A stretch of DNA of 64,000 bases, taken from the NCBI RefSeq assembly GCF_027579695.1, contig NC_083571.1:72954279-73018278 (forward strand), written 5' to 3'. A program made the translations under genes and the position numbers. Below the pieces are notes generated by a model that worked only from the letters and a program-made list of their open reading frames with translations, ran no database searches and was not told the DNA's origin. The stretch is from Neoarius graeffei. Lineage: Eukaryota; Chordata; Actinopteri; Siluriformes; Ariidae. Each line of letters begins with the position of its first letter. Position 1 is the stretch's first letter. Of the stretch, positions 63,466 through 64,000 are shown piece after piece.

Positions 63466-64000
63466 TAGTTAGGTTAGGTTTCTTTATTAGTCTCCACCAA
63501 GGAGAAATTTGTCTTAGAGACAGGGTGGTTGCAGCACCATAAAAAGACAAAAAAGACAAAACACCAAAAAAAAAGATAAAAGTAACGTGCAATACGTTAC
63601 CAGTGAGACATACAAAAGACAGGGATATATGTAAGGTACAGAGACATTGGATGTCCTAACCCACTGCCCCTGTCGCATCAAAACCATACCATCCCTCCCT
63701 CCAGCACTCCCACACCACTCCCATCACCCCCCACCCCACCCCACCCCACCCCATCCTCCAACCATAAACACATTCATACTATAATAAATATCTAAAATTA
63801 CATTCATTCCATAATTAAAAAAAAAAAATTATAAGAGCAAGGATACATTCATTGCGCCAGCTAAGGTCGCTGTCTATATGCACCCCCAGGTACTTAAAAG
63901 TGCTCACCTGATCAATGGCCTGGCCATGTATAGCCACTGTGCCCTGGCCACAGAGGGACCTTGGCCAGGACTCCCTGGAAGAAGAGATAATGTATCTCAA
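63466..64000 (-). mobile_element. CR1-group LINE, 3' portion
   Basis: On the minus strand from the right edge, an RT segment reads VAIHGQAIDQVSTFKYLGVH, then IDSDLSWRNE, and breaks at an A-rich tract near 63820. A 3' UTR follows with CCACCCCACCCCA repeats (63720-63755) and TTAGTCTCCACCAAGGAGAA. It lies in the intron before the expected 27-nt exon. The 5' part is beyond the window. Confidence 0.7.

Overview
The window is animal (teleost fish) nuclear DNA. The genes have short exons with GT-AG introns, and most of the sequence is a dense nest of fish-type transposable elements: Tc1/mariner, hAT, Harbinger, Kolobok-like, L2/CR1-like and RTE-like LINEs, Ty3/gypsy elements and a tRNA-derived SINE with GAGAT-type tails. 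Nothing seen is bacterial. The species cannot be named from the sequence alone.

The only host genes I can support are two tandem, same-strand paralogues of a butyrophilin-like receptor. Gene 1 spans about 12910-35222. It has a signal-peptide exon, an Ig V-set exon, a C-type Ig domain split over two exons, a transmembrane exon, a long cytoplasmic tail built from amplified small exons, and a terminal B30.2 (PRY-SPRY) exon. Gene 2 starts at 47942 or 52594 and runs off the right edge after 63260, before its expected B30.2 exon. All internal exons found are phase 1-1, so any subset can be spliced in frame. The cytoplasmic exons lie in a 2.87 kb tandem unit that also carries a Tc1 relic. Gene 1 has three full units plus a terminal partial unit; gene 2 has one shortened unit plus a terminal partial unit.

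Layout. 1-2113: 3' part of an R4/Dong-like LINE with a restriction-like endonuclease, next to (TA)n. 3566-5125: broken minus-strand APE-type LINE. 5242-12684: Ty3/gypsy chromovirus with both LTRs and a 5-bp target duplication, itself interrupted by an L2 (8661-9995) and a Harbinger MITE (10472-10988). 12910-35222: gene 1, with a LINE in the C-domain intron, two hAT elements in the third array unit and an RTE-like LINE with a long open ORF (30652-33667). 35551-47489: transposon-only spacer. 47922-53050: two copies of the candidate first exon of gene 2, several SINEs and a Tc1 element inside one SINE. 53763-57282: dead minus-strand Ty3/gypsy element with a SCAN-like gag. 57482-63260: rest of gene 2 in the window. 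63466-64000: minus-strand LINE end.

Because the two gene copies are aligned by eye over long stretches, several insertions have a visible empty site in the other copy: the chromovirus, the RTE-like LINE, the LINE in the C-domain intron and a 90-bp MITE. This gives firm element boundaries and a relative order of events. The most unusual feature is the exon array: a receptor tail of about 480 residues between membrane and B30.2 domain, made by repeated duplication of symmetric mini-exons, with visible conversion and unequal-crossover junctions.
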